Positions 25,346 through 34,293 of a DNA stretch of 64,000 bases are shown here, one piece after another. Position numbers and translations under genes: made by a program. Position 1 is the first letter of the stretch. Every line of letters starts with the position of its first letter. Under the pieces are notes generated by a model. It was not told where the DNA came from. It searched no databases and worked only from the letters and a program-made list of their open reading frames with translations. Source of the DNA: CAURNT01 sp963539215 (GTDB lineage: Bacteria > Fusobacteriota > Fusobacteriia > Fusobacteriales > Leptotrichiaceae); the NCBI GenBank assembly GCA_963539215.1, contig CAUTJT010000007.1, positions 12,856 through 76,855 of the forward strand. Reading direction: 5' to 3'.

Positions 25346-27634
25346 CTACATTTCTATATTTCTAACTCTCATCGCATTAAGTATAGCAATTATTGTAACA
25401 CCAACATCACCGAATACAGCTACCCACATAGACATTAAATTGAATGTTCCAAAAATTATTATTGCTAATTTAACACCCATAATTATAACTAAATTTTGAA
25501 ATATTATAGAATTCATTTTTCTTGATAATTTTATTAATTTAGATATACCAAATAAACTATCATTATTTATTATAACATCCGAATTATCTATAGTAATATC
25601 ATGGCCATTTTTTCCCATAGAAACTCCAATATCTGCTCTATGTACAACACCTACATCATTAATTCCATCACCCACAAACATAACTGTTCTTTTATCTTTA
25701 TCCAATATATCATATTTATCTTTAGGTAATAAATTAGAAATAATATTTTCTACACCAACACTACGTGCAACTTTTCTTCCAACTTCTTCATTATCACCAG
25801 TTAATATAAGAATGTCTTTTATACCCATTTTTTTTATTTCATCTATCGCAATTTTAGAATCATTTTTAACATTATCTCTTACAACAAAAGATAAGACACA
25901 TTCTCTATTTAGATAAACGAATATTTTATTAAAGTCATTATCTCTAACCTTTAACCCATATGTGTTAACCATGTTTTCTCCACCTATGAGTATTTCATCA
26001 TCATAAAATATAGCTTTTAACCCTATACCATCTATTTCTTCAAAAGTTGAAAACGATATATCCTTATTAAACTCTACACTCTCATCAATGAAATCGCATT
26101 CATGACTTTTACACATATCTCCTAAAAAATGACCTTGCGCCTTATGCTCCTTTATTAGAACTTCACCTTTTTCATGAGCTTTTTCTTCATGACAACATCC
26201 ACAATGTTCACACGAACTTGAATATTTAAAATAATTTCCATCACTATGTATAAATCCGTATTTATTATTTATAAAATCAATTATAGAACGAGAAATAAGA
26301 TGAGATGATCTTTTTTCCATACTATAAACATATTCATATACTTTTTTACCATTAATATTATTAAAATATTCATAAACTGAATTAACTCTATATTTCCCCT
26401 CTGTTATAGTTCCTGTCTTATCTAAATATATGGCCTGTAATTTATCAACTTTTTCAAATACACTAGCTCCTTTTATCAATAAAGAATTTCTACTTGCATG
26501 TCCTATTCCTAAATAAAATGTCAAAGGAATAGATAATAATAAAGCACAAGGACAAGCTACAACCAAAAGTGTAATTCCATTATACATAGAATCATAAAAA
26601 TCTATTTTTTGAATAAATAGAGGTGGTATAACAGTAACAAATATAGCAATTAATATAACTATAGGTGTATAAATTCTAGTAAAACGTGTAATATATTTTT
26701 CAAGATTAGATTTATTATGACTTGAATTTTCTATTATTTCAAGCATAGCATATATATTACTTTCTTCCATTTTCTTTAAAACTTCAACCTCTATGCTATC
26801 AGCAATATTAATATATCCAGCAAATATTTTTTCTCCCTCTTTAATTTTTTTAGGGATAGATTCACCCGTTAAAGTTGAAGTATCAACATATGTATTCCCC
26901 TTAATTACTCTAGAATCAAAAAGTAATTTTTCTCCTTTTTTTAAGAGTAATTTATCCCCTATTTTCACATCTTCTGAATCAATATCAAATATATTAGAAT
27001 CTTCAATTTTATTAACTATAGTATTTTTAAGAGTAAGAACTTCTCTTATACTATTTCTAGAATTTATAATAGATAACTCTTGAAAATATTCACCTATAGT
27101 ATAAAATAACATTATAGCACTTGCCTCTGCATAATCTCTTAAAAATATTGCACCAAGAGTTACTATAACCATAAGAACTTTTTCATTAAATATATCTCTT
27201 TCTTTAATAGACACATATGCTTCCTTAAAAACTCTATAAGCAACTATTATGTATGACATTATATATATAGGAATAAAATAATATTTAAGATCTGAATCAT
27301 ATTTCAAATACCAATAAAAAAATTTATCTAATATAAATGCAACGGTAAAAAGTCCTAAAGAAATATACATATTAAAACTCTTATTATTCAACTCTTCCTT
27401 TTCCTTATACATATCGTATTCTAAATTATTTAAAATTTTAAAATTTTTCTCAAATTTTTGTGCATACTCCTCTAATTTTTTTATATTTTCTTCTTCACTA
27501 TCAACAAAATCTACTATCATAGTATTAGTTGTAAAACTAATATCAATATTTTTAACGTATTTTAGACTAGATAATTTAATTTCTAATCTATTAGAACAAC
27601 TCTGACAATCCAATCCTTTTATCTTATATTTCAT
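25346..27634 (-). CDS. P1B-type heavy-metal exporting ATPase (Zn/Cd class)
   Basis: 762 residues. An N-terminal HMA domain has Cys10-x-x-Cys13; TGES is at 256-259, the CPC metal site at 361-363, the phosphorylation motif DKTGT at 405-409 and GDGIND at 655-660. The last membrane helix carries FGDVGVTIIAILNAMR (Asp743), the mark of the Zn2+/Cd2+/Pb2+ class (ZntA/CadA). Two oddities: the usual HP pair of the nucleotide-binding domain reads His445-Leu, and about 45 residues (475-520) with six Cys (475, 478, 480, 481, 508, 513) and several His are inserted in that domain. It heads a unit with the GNAT and DUF819 genes and has a palindrome in its promoter. Confidence 0.92.
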   Translation of the reverse strand: MKYKIKGLDCQSCSNRLEIKLSSLKYVKNIDISFTTNTMIVDFVDSEEENIKKLEEYAQKFEKNFKILNNLEYDMYKEKEELNNKSFNMYISLGLFTVAFILDKFFYWYLKYDSDLKYYFIPIYIMSYIIVAYRVFKEAYVSIKERDIFNEKVLMVIVTLGAIFLRDYAEASAIMLFYTIGEYFQELSIINSRNSIREVLTLKNTIVNKIEDSNIFDIDSEDVKIGDKLLLKKGEKLLFDSRVIKGNTYVDTSTLTGESIPKKIKEGEKIFAGYINIADSIEVEVLKKMEESNIYAMLEIIENSSHNKSNLEKYITRFTRIYTPIVILIAIFVTVIPPLFIQKIDFYDSMYNGITLLVVACPCALLLSIPLTFYLGIGHASRNSLLIKGASVFEKVDKLQAIYLDKTGTITEGKYRVNSVYEYFNNINGKKVYEYVYSMEKRSSHLISRSIIDFINNKYGFIHSDGNYFKYSSSCEHCGCCHEEKAHEKGEVLIKEHKAQGHFLGDMCKSHECDFIDESVEFNKDISFSTFEEIDGIGLKAIFYDDEILIGGENMVNTYGLKVRDNDFNKIFVYLNRECVLSFVVRDNVKNDSKIAIDEIKKMGIKDILILTGDNEEVGRKVARSVGVENIISNLLPKDKYDILDKDKRTVMFVGDGINDVGVVHRADIGVSMGKNGHDITIDNSDVIINNDSLFGISKLIKLSRKMNSIIFQNLVIIMGVKLAIIIFGTFNLMSMWVAVFGDVGVTIIAILNAMRVRNIEM

Positions 27635-27650
27635 ATCTCCTCCTCAATTA

Positions 27651-27674
27651 ATTATATCACAACTTTTTTTGTGA
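27651..27674 (-). promoter_or_regulatory. Metal ATPase promoter with overlapping operator
   Basis: Minus strand: extended -10 TGATATAAT (TATAAT at 27651-27656). A perfect inverted repeat TCACAA-N6-TTGTGA (27657-27674) fills the spacer directly upstream. No clear -35 is seen, which fits an activator- or repressor-controlled promoter. Confidence 0.6.
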
Positions 27675-27873
27675 AAAAAATATTTTATTTTTAAAATTTT
27701 TTTATTTCTTTCACTAAATTATATCTTAATTTTTTCAAAAAATCAACTTAAGACTGAATAAAAATTTGCCACATTTTTCATTTTAAATAAACGGAAAAAT
27801 TAATTTAATACCAAATATAATTTTTTATAAAATTTTAAGACTTTTTATAATTTAAACTATAAAGCCTTCTATC
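27675..27873. other. AT-rich intergenic stretch between divergent units
   Basis: This is the middle of a 305-base gene-free gap between the metal ATPase gene (-) and gapA (+). I see only AT-rich DNA without a convincing small gene, hairpin or RNA. It may hold upstream promoter elements for gapA. Confidence 0.5.
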
Positions 27874-27902
27874 TTGTAATATATATTTTTTTGTGATATA
27901 AT
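27874..27902 (+). promoter_or_regulatory. gapA promoter
   Basis: TTGTAA (27874-27879), 17-base spacer, extended -10 TGATATAAT (TATAAT at 27897-27902). A strong promoter, as expected for a glycolytic gene. Confidence 0.8.
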
Positions 27903-27939
27903 TAATTTGTAAATTAAAAATAAACGGAGGTATTTTACT

Positions 27940-28950
27940 ATGGCAGTAAAAGTAGCAATCAATGGTTTTGGAAGAATAGGAAGATTAGCTTTAAGAGTAA
28001 TGGCTAATGATCCTAAATTTGATGTAGTAGCTGTAAACGATTTAACTGATGCTAAAACATTAGCACACTTATTCAAATATGATACAGCACAAGGAAGATT
28101 CAACGGAACAATAGAAGTTAAAGAAGATGCATTCATCGTTAACGGAAAAGAAGTTAAATCTTTTGCTAAAGCAAATCCTGAAGAATTACCTTGGGGAGAA
28201 TTAGGTGTAGATGTAGTATTAGAATGTACTGGATTCTTCACTAAGAAAGAAAAAGCAGAAGCTCACATTAAAGCTGGAGCTAAAAAAGTTGTTATTTCAG
28301 CACCTGGACAAGGTGATTTAAAAACAGTTGTATTCAACGTTAACCACGAAATATTAGATGGAACAGAAACTGTAATATCTGCAGCTTCTTGTACAACTAA
28401 CTGTTTAGCACCTATGGCTAAAGTATTACAAGATAAATTTGGAATAGTTAGTGGATCAATGACAACTATACATGCTTATACAGGAGATCAAAACACTTTA
28501 GATGCACCTCACAGAAAAGGTGACTTAAGAAGAGCTAGAGCTGCTGCAGCAAATATAGTTCCTAATACAACTGGAGCTGCAAAAGCAATAGGATTAGTTA
28601 TACCTGAACTTGCTGGAAAATTAGATGGAGCTGCTCAAAGAGTACCTGTACCTACAGGATCATTAACTGAATTAGTTACTATCTTAGAAAAGAAAGACAT
28701 AACTAAAGAAGAAATAAATGCAGCTATGAAAGAAGCAGCAAACGAAGCATTTGGATACACTGAAGAACCATTAGTATCATCTGATATTATAGGAATTTCT
28801 GAAGGATCATTATTCGATGCAACTCAAACTAAAGTTATAGGATCAGGAGATGCTCAATTAGTTAAAACTGTTGCTTGGTATGACAACGAAATGTCATATA
28901 CTCAACAATTAATAAGAGTATTACACTACTTCGTAAGTTTAATTAAATAA
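27940..28950 (+). CDS. gapA: Glyceraldehyde-3-phosphate dehydrogenase, type I
   Basis: Oxidises glyceraldehyde 3-phosphate to 1,3-bisphosphoglycerate with NAD+ in glycolysis. The 336 residues contain the N-terminal NAD motif INGFGRIGRLALR, the catalytic Cys151 in SAASCTTNCLAP, and VAWYDNEMSYT near the C terminus. Asp34 after strand two (AVNDL) supports NAD preference. The start follows CGGAGGTATTTTACT. Compared with neighbours it uses fewer rare codons, consistent with high expression. It is monocistronic, the only plus-strand protein gene right of 15 kb. Confidence 0.98.
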   Translation: MAVKVAINGFGRIGRLALRVMANDPKFDVVAVNDLTDAKTLAHLFKYDTAQGRFNGTIEVKEDAFIVNGKEVKSFAKANPEELPWGELGVDVVLECTGFFTKKEKAEAHIKAGAKKVVISAPGQGDLKTVVFNVNHEILDGTETVISAASCTTNCLAPMAKVLQDKFGIVSGSMTTIHAYTGDQNTLDAPHRKGDLRRARAAAANIVPNTTGAAKAIGLVIPELAGKLDGAAQRVPVPTGSLTELVTILEKKDITKEEINAAMKEAANEAFGYTEEPLVSSDIIGISEGSLFDATQTKVIGSGDAQLVKTVAWYDNEMSYTQQLIRVLHYFVSLIK

Positions 28951-28957
28951 TAATACA

Positions 28958-28997
28958 ATAGCCGAATAACAAATGTTATTCGGCTATTTTTATTTTT
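28958..28997 (+). terminator. gapA terminator
   Basis: Perfect 13-base arms ATAGCCGAATAAC (28958-28970) and GTTATTCGGCTAT (28975-28987), then TTTTATTTTT. It overlaps the 3' side of the convergent ttcA-like gene and may work in both directions. Confidence 0.92.
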
Positions 28998-29838
28998 CAA
29001 TATCTTTAATATTAAATATTTCAGTACCTTTTCTATATCCATAAACATAGTCAAGATTAATATTTTCCATAGACTTAAATACTTTTTGTTTAAGCCCCGG
29101 ATTATTTTTTTCAAGTTCTTCAAGCATATTTTTAATTTCACGTCTCTTACTTGAAGTTTTACCAGCTTCTATTACACAACCACAATTCATAGCACGTATA
29201 CCATTAGTTTTTGTAAAATCTATAATATCAGATTCATGTACTAATGCCATAGGTCTTATTAAAACTAATTTACCTGAACTAGAATCAGCTTTAGGTAACA
29301 TCGTCTTTAAAGTCCCACCATAAAATAAATTTATTAGAGTTGTTTCTATAACATCATCAAAGTGATGACCTAAAGCCAATTTATTATATCCCATATCTTC
29401 TATATTTTTATAAAGTATACCTCTTCTCATTTTAGCACAAAGAAAACAAGGATAATCTTTAGCCATTTCATTTGCAACTTTCCAAATATTTGTATCTATT
29501 ATTTCACAATCAATATTTAATTCTTTTAAATTAAATTTAAAATGTTCTAAATCATCATCTCTGAAACCAGGATTCAAACTTATTGCAGTAAATTCAAAAT
29601 TAAATCTCTTATCTTTTTTTAACTGTTGGAATAATTTACAAAGTAATAATGAATCTTTACCCCCTGAAACTGCTATTGCTATTTTATCTCCATCTTCTAT
29701 CAAACCATATTGTAATATAGCTTCAACAAACTTATTATATATACTTTTCTTATACCTTATAACTATACTTTCCTCTATTTCTTCAACTGATTTAAGAGGG
29801 CAATCTGGTATTATTGCATTACAACTTAAATTTATCAT
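28990..29838 (-). CDS. TtcA family PP-loop ATPase (probable tRNA 2-thiolation enzyme)
   Basis: 282 residues. The PP-loop SGGKDSLLL, then CFLCAKMRRGILY with a CxxC pair, LGHHFDDVIETTLINLFYGG and NCGCVIEAGKTS place it in the TtcA family, which thiolates C32 of some tRNAs using an Fe-S cluster and ATP. The Cys residues needed for a cluster (CFLC and a later Cys in NCGC) are present. It overlaps cysE by four bases (ATGA) and ends the cysK-cysE-ttcA unit; coupling of cysteine synthesis to a sulfur-transfer enzyme makes sense. The exact modified nucleotide is not certain. Confidence 0.82.
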   Translation of the reverse strand: MINLSCNAIIPDCPLKSVEEIEESIVIRYKKSIYNKFVEAILQYGLIEDGDKIAIAVSGGKDSLLLCKLFQQLKKDKRFNFEFTAISLNPGFRDDDLEHFKFNLKELNIDCEIIDTNIWKVANEMAKDYPCFLCAKMRRGILYKNIEDMGYNKLALGHHFDDVIETTLINLFYGGTLKTMLPKADSSSGKLVLIRPMALVHESDIIDFTKTNGIRAMNCGCVIEAGKTSSKRREIKNMLEELEKNNPGLKQKVFKSMENINLDYVYGYRKGTEIFNIKDIEK

Positions 29839-30347
29839 TTTTTCTCCTTAATTTGTCCAGGGACACCAACTACATTAACATCACTTGGAACATCTTTCAT
29901 AACAACAGAATTGGCACCTACAATTACATTATCACCTATAACTATATTTCCTAATATTTTAGCTCCTGCCCCTATCATTACATTATTCCCTATAGTTGGA
30001 TGTCTTTTAAATCCTACAGGTTTTAAATTCCCAAGAGTAACACCATGATATATTATACAATCATCTCCAACTATTGCTGATTCTCCGATAACAACACCTA
30101 TTCCATGATCAAAAAAAACTCTTTTACCAATTTTAGCGCCGGGATGTATTTCAATACCTGTAAAAAATCTTGATATAGTAGATACTAATCTAGCTAAAAA
30201 ATATATTTTTTTAGTATAAAGCCAATGTGCTAATTTATGATTTATAGCAGCATGAAAAGAAGGATAAAGAAATACCTCAACCTTACTTTTTATAGCCGGA
30301 TCTTTTTCGTATATATTATTTATTTCATCTCTTAACCATTCAATCAT
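29835..30347 (-). CDS. cysE: Serine O-acetyltransferase
   Basis: Makes O-acetylserine from serine and acetyl-CoA, the first step of cysteine synthesis. The 170-residue form is short: a helical N terminus (INHKLAHWLYTKK), then hexapeptide repeats forming a left-handed beta-helix (EIHPGAKIGKRVFFDHGIG, VIGESAIVGDDCIIYHGVTLG, HPTIGNNVMIGAGAKILG). The catalytic His is in FDHG. It follows cysK directly, whose product it can bind as the cysteine synthase complex. Confidence 0.95.
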   Translation of the reverse strand: MIEWLRDEINNIYEKDPAIKSKVEVFLYPSFHAAINHKLAHWLYTKKIYFLARLVSTISRFFTGIEIHPGAKIGKRVFFDHGIGVVIGESAIVGDDCIIYHGVTLGNLKPVGFKRHPTIGNNVMIGAGAKILGNIVIGDNVIVGANSVVMKDVPSDVNVVGVPGQIKEKK

Positions 30348-31265
30348 TTATTCCTCCTCAAACTTATATGGAGCTACAGAAAGATATTTTTCTCCTCCAT
30401 CAGGTGATATAGTTACAACTTTTTTACCTTTACCTAACTCTTTAGCTACTCTATAGGCAACAGCAATATTTGCTCCTGAAGAAATACCTAAAAATAGTCC
30501 GAAATCACGTGTAACACGTAATGCAAATTCTCTCGCTTCTTCATCAGATACTTTTAAAATTCCATCCACTAAACTTCTATCAAAGTTTTTAGGAATAAAC
30601 CCTGTACCTATACCCGCTATAGAATGTTTACCTGGAGTATCCCCAGAAAGAACTGCTGAAGTTTCAGGTTCTATAGCATAAATCTTAATTTTTGAATTTT
30701 TTTCTTTTAATTTTTTAGCTACTCCTGTCAAAGTACCAGATGATCCAACTGCTGTTACAAATACATCTAAATCTGGGATATCTTCTAAAATTTCATCTCC
30801 TGTACTTTCATAATGTTTATTTGGATTTGCATAATTCTCAAATTGCTGTGGTAAAAAATAGTTTTCATTTTCATCAACTAATCTTATAGCTTCATTAATA
30901 GCTCCCGTCATACCTTCATCTCCAGGTGTTAATCTTAAATCAACCCCTATAGCTCTCAATGTATCTTTTCTTTCTTGTGTCATAGTTTCTGGCATAACAA
31001 TTATTACATTATACCCTTTTGCTCTACCTACAAGCCCTAATGATATTCCGGTATTCCCTGATGAAGGCTCAACTATAGTTGACCCTTTTTTTAATTTACC
31101 TGATTTTTCTGCCTCTTCTATCATACCTAAAGCAGCTCTATCTTTTACACTCCCACCTATATTAAATTTTTCAAGTTTAACATAAATATCAGCTATATCT
31201 CTTCCAAAATCTAACTTTATTATTGGTGTATGTCCTATTAATTCTAAAATATTACTATATATCAT
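30348..31265 (-). CDS. cysK: Cysteine synthase A
   Basis: PLP enzyme that makes cysteine from O-acetylserine and sulfide. The 305 residues show KLEKFNIGGSVKDRAALGM with the Schiff-base Lys, PSSGNTGISLG, the phosphate-binding GSSGTLTGVAKKL, and SPDGGEKYLSVAP near the C terminus. The start at 31265 has AGGAGG with a nine-base gap; the in-frame ATG at 31283 lies before that site and is rejected. First gene of the cysK-cysE-ttcA unit. No T-box or riboswitch is visible upstream. Confidence 0.97.
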   Translation of the reverse strand: MIYSNILELIGHTPIIKLDFGRDIADIYVKLEKFNIGGSVKDRAALGMIEEAEKSGKLKKGSTIVEPSSGNTGISLGLVGRAKGYNVIIVMPETMTQERKDTLRAIGVDLRLTPGDEGMTGAINEAIRLVDENENYFLPQQFENYANPNKHYESTGDEILEDIPDLDVFVTAVGSSGTLTGVAKKLKEKNSKIKIYAIEPETSAVLSGDTPGKHSIAGIGTGFIPKNFDRSLVDGILKVSDEEAREFALRVTRDFGLFLGISSGANIAVAYRVAKELGKGKKVVTISPDGGEKYLSVAPYKFEEE

Positions 31266-31316
31266 TTTATAAAACCTCCTCATTAGTCATATTCTTTATT
31301 TTATCATAATATCAAA

Positions 31317-31348
31317 CAAAACAAAAGAGCTAACTTTCTAGTTAGCTC
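31317..31348 (-). terminator. Terminator of the TPR protein gene
   Basis: Perfect nine-base arms GAGCTAACT (31327-31335) and AGTTAGCTC (31340-31348). On the minus strand TTTTGTTTTG follows. Confidence 0.85.
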
Positions 31349-31353
31349 ATAAA

Positions 31354-32502
31354 TTATTTTAAATTTAATATTTGTTGTTCTAAATTTTCTGCACCTTCTA
31401 TTTTATCTTTTTTAGCTTCTCTTACATATTTAAGTGCAAGACCTTTATTACCTTTTGAAGCTTGTACAAAAGCTAGAACCATATTTGCATCTTTAGCCTT
31501 ATCTTCTTTTAAGGCTTTTTCAGCATATTTTTCAGCACCTTCTAAATATCCTAAATTAGTAAATTCATTAGCTATTAAAATATTTAAATTTTTCTTAACT
31601 TCTTCTTTAACATCTTTATTATTTTTAAATTCTTTAATTGTATCATTTACAACTTTAGTATTTTTACTAAGTTCTGCAAGAAGTATTACATCTAAATAAA
31701 ATTCTTGAGTTTTAGTAGAATTCTTTAAAAGAATCGCCTTATCTAAAGCTTTCTTTAAATCTCCTTTAGCATTATATACTTGATATAATAAATTTTCTAC
31801 TTCTAAACTTTTATTTGATAATTTTTCTGCTTCTAATGCATATTTTTCTGCTTCAACAAATTTATTTAAAGCCATATTTGCATAAGCTTTATACATATTA
31901 CCATAAATTTTAGCTTCTACCTTATTTAATGATATTAATAAATCAGATATAGTTATAGCTTCATTAGGAACTTTTTCAGAAATATAGCTTTCAGCAAGTT
32001 TATTATATACAGCTATTTTTTGATCTTCATTTAAATTTAAAGTTAATCCCTTCAATAATTTATCTGATTCAACTTTATTTCCTAAAAGTGTATATTCTTT
32101 AACTAAAGCTACTTTATATCCTAATTCTTTTGAATTTAATTTAGATAATTTATTTAAATAAGATATTTTTTCATTTCTATCATTAGAAATTCCATAAAGT
32201 TGTGTATATACGAATTCTTTAACTTCATTAGTTGAAAATGAATCATTTAAAACTTCATTTAAATATTTTTTAGTTTCATCTAATTTATTTTGAGATGCTT
32301 TAAGTCTAGCAAGTTCAATTTTAGCTTGTATAGTATATTCATCACTTTTTTGTTTTGAAATATTAACTAAATCACTTTCTAATTTTTCTATATTTTTTGT
32401 AGTATCATAATTTTTAGCCGCTTTTTCAAAATCTTCTTTTGTTCCTGCCATTCCTAAAGTTGTAGCTATTAAAGCTGTAAGTATTAATATTTTTTTCTTC
32501 AT
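31354..32502 (-). CDS. Exported tetratricopeptide-repeat protein
   Basis: 382 residues. A signal peptide (MKKKILILTALIATTLGMA) is followed by a wholly helical, Lys/Glu/Asn-rich chain with repeated TPR-like units, for example KIYGNMYKAYANMALNKFVE, LLYQVYNAKGDLKKALDKA and ANMVLAFVQASKGNKGLALK. TPR proteins are protein-protein scaffolds; the partner in the periplasm or at the outer membrane is unknown. It is a single-gene unit with a strong promoter and terminator, between the cysK operon and the efe operon. Confidence 0.8.
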   Translation of the reverse strand: MKKKILILTALIATTLGMAGTKEDFEKAAKNYDTTKNIEKLESDLVNISKQKSDEYTIQAKIELARLKASQNKLDETKKYLNEVLNDSFSTNEVKEFVYTQLYGISNDRNEKISYLNKLSKLNSKELGYKVALVKEYTLLGNKVESDKLLKGLTLNLNEDQKIAVYNKLAESYISEKVPNEAITISDLLISLNKVEAKIYGNMYKAYANMALNKFVEAEKYALEAEKLSNKSLEVENLLYQVYNAKGDLKKALDKAILLKNSTKTQEFYLDVILLAELSKNTKVVNDTIKEFKNNKDVKEEVKKNLNILIANEFTNLGYLEGAEKYAEKALKEDKAKDANMVLAFVQASKGNKGLALKYVREAKKDKIEGAENLEQQILNLK

Positions 32503-32552
32503 TTTTATTACCTTAAGTATTTTTGTACTTCCCTTTCTTTTTACTATAATTC

Positions 32553-32581
32553 ATTATACTACATTTAATCAATAGTGTAAA
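32553..32581 (-). promoter_or_regulatory. Promoter of the TPR protein gene
   Basis: Minus strand: TTTACA (32576-32581), 17-base spacer, TATAAT (32553-32558). Confidence 0.8.
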
Positions 32582-32619
32582 CATTTCTAATATAGTTCTA
32601 ATGGAAAGAAAATATTAAT

Positions 32620-34293
32620 CTATTTTTTATACTTTTTAAAAAATAAATTTAATACGATTAAAACTAGTATTAATAATACTTGAGTAGATAAAACTTCATA
32701 ATTAGCATAAATTCCTAAAAATTCTAAGGTTAGAAAATTATTTATAATAGTTACGGGAATATATCCAACAACTTGTAACATATGTACACTTACTCCTAAC
32801 ATTTTAAAAGCTAAAATATATATTAAATAAGTAAGTATAGTAAATAAATTATATACTTTTATCTTATCTGTTATTAAAGTTAATATTATAGCAACTATTA
32901 TTAAGATTGAAAAAGCTAAAAGTAAACCTAATATTAAATTCTTTGTTGTAATAAATGGTATTATCCCTGCATAAAATAATATAGTTTCTGCTCCTTCTCT
33001 AAAAACAGCAAGAAAACTTAATAAAAACAAAGAAATAAAACTACCACTGTTTATAGCCTTATCAACATTATTCTTAATATATTCATTCCAAGATTTAACA
33101 TTTGATTTTGAATGTAACCAAAGACCTACTATAATCATTACAAAAACAGCAAATATACCAACAAAAGCTTCTAAAATTTCTCTATTAGTAGCCGAAGTTA
33201 TAACAGGGAATAATCTAGTTAATACAAAAGATACTGCTATACTTGTAATAATACCAAATATTGAACCTAACCATATATATTTAATACCTTTTTTATACCC
33301 TATAGCCTTTAAACTAGATACAATAGCAATAATTATAACTAATGCTTCAAGGCCCTCACGCAAAAGTATTAAAGATGCATCTACAAAAGTATACTCAGAT
33401 GTTGTATCAATTTTTGATAAATCACTTATTATACTATCTAACTTTTGATAATCAGCTTTTACCATAATTACTGGTATTTCTGTCTCAATCTTAGTATATA
33501 AAGAACTATTACGCGTTTGAACGTCACCTTCAACACTTGGCCATATTTCAATGAATTTTTTAATACTAAATTTAGCTTTATCTAATTCCTGTTTTTCAAA
33601 ATATTCTCGAGCTTTTTTTAATAAATTAACAGCATCTTTCAAAGTTACATTTTCTTTTTTTTGTTCTAATTTTTTACCCTCCAAATAATCATCAACATAT
33701 CTCTTTAGATCATTAAAAGTAGAATATGTCTCATCTCTATTAAAAGGTATAGTCTCTATATTAACTCTTAAAAAAGAAAGTAGTGTTTCTATTTTCCCAT
33801 AATAATTTCTATCGTTATCTCTTATATAACTCTCATTTTTAGCCCATACTTTATTAAATTCTATATACTCATTTTTAATAGTATCTATATCATCATTTTT
33901 TATTGAACTTTCCATTTTATTTAAAAAAGGTAAAAATTTTATTTTAAACTTATTTTTAGCATCTTCTAAATCTATTGGATTAGCCTTTTTTTCTAATAAT
34001 AATAAGTCATTCGTTATTTCTTTTAATCTATTCTTATCCAGATTCTCTAAATCATTTAATTTATGTAATATAGTTTTAGTTTCTGAAAATTTAGAACTTT
34101 CACCATCTTTTTCTAAATCAGTTTTAAACTCTAACATATATTTTTTAGCTTTTTCTTTATCATTTTCTTCTAAACTTATTGTTGCATCTGTAATCTTTAC
34201 ATAATAATTTGTATAACTCTTATAACTTAAAGATAACGTACTTAAAAATATTAAAACTATTAAACAAAATTTATTCAAATAAACTTTGACCAA
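32620..34293 (-). CDS. efeU: FTR1-family iron permease EfeU with long periplasmic domain
   Basis: 557 residues. A signal-like N terminus is followed by about 280 residues of exported helical domain, then seven membrane segments with the two FTR1 iron motifs REGLE (312-316) and REGAE (432-436). The periplasmic part contains at least two related helical units (W-A-K-N-E...YYGKIETLL near 150-172 and W-P-S-V-E...LYTKIETEI near 251-273). The start is a TTG with GGAG six bases upstream, overlapping the efeB end by 23 bases. It imports iron in the EfeUOB system with the two upstream genes. Confidence 0.9.
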   Translation of the reverse strand: MVKVYLNKFCLIVLIFLSTLSLSYKSYTNYYVKITDATISLEENDKEKAKKYMLEFKTDLEKDGESSKFSETKTILHKLNDLENLDKNRLKEITNDLLLLEKKANPIDLEDAKNKFKIKFLPFLNKMESSIKNDDIDTIKNEYIEFNKVWAKNESYIRDNDRNYYGKIETLLSFLRVNIETIPFNRDETYSTFNDLKRYVDDYLEGKKLEQKKENVTLKDAVNLLKKAREYFEKQELDKAKFSIKKFIEIWPSVEGDVQTRNSSLYTKIETEIPVIMVKADYQKLDSIISDLSKIDTTSEYTFVDASLILLREGLEALVIIIAIVSSLKAIGYKKGIKYIWLGSIFGIITSIAVSFVLTRLFPVITSATNREILEAFVGIFAVFVMIIVGLWLHSKSNVKSWNEYIKNNVDKAINSGSFISLFLLSFLAVFREGAETILFYAGIIPFITTKNLILGLLLAFSILIIVAIILTLITDKIKVYNLFTILTYLIYILAFKMLGVSVHMLQVVGYIPVTIINNFLTLEFLGIYANYEVLSTQVLLILVLIVLNLFFKKYKK

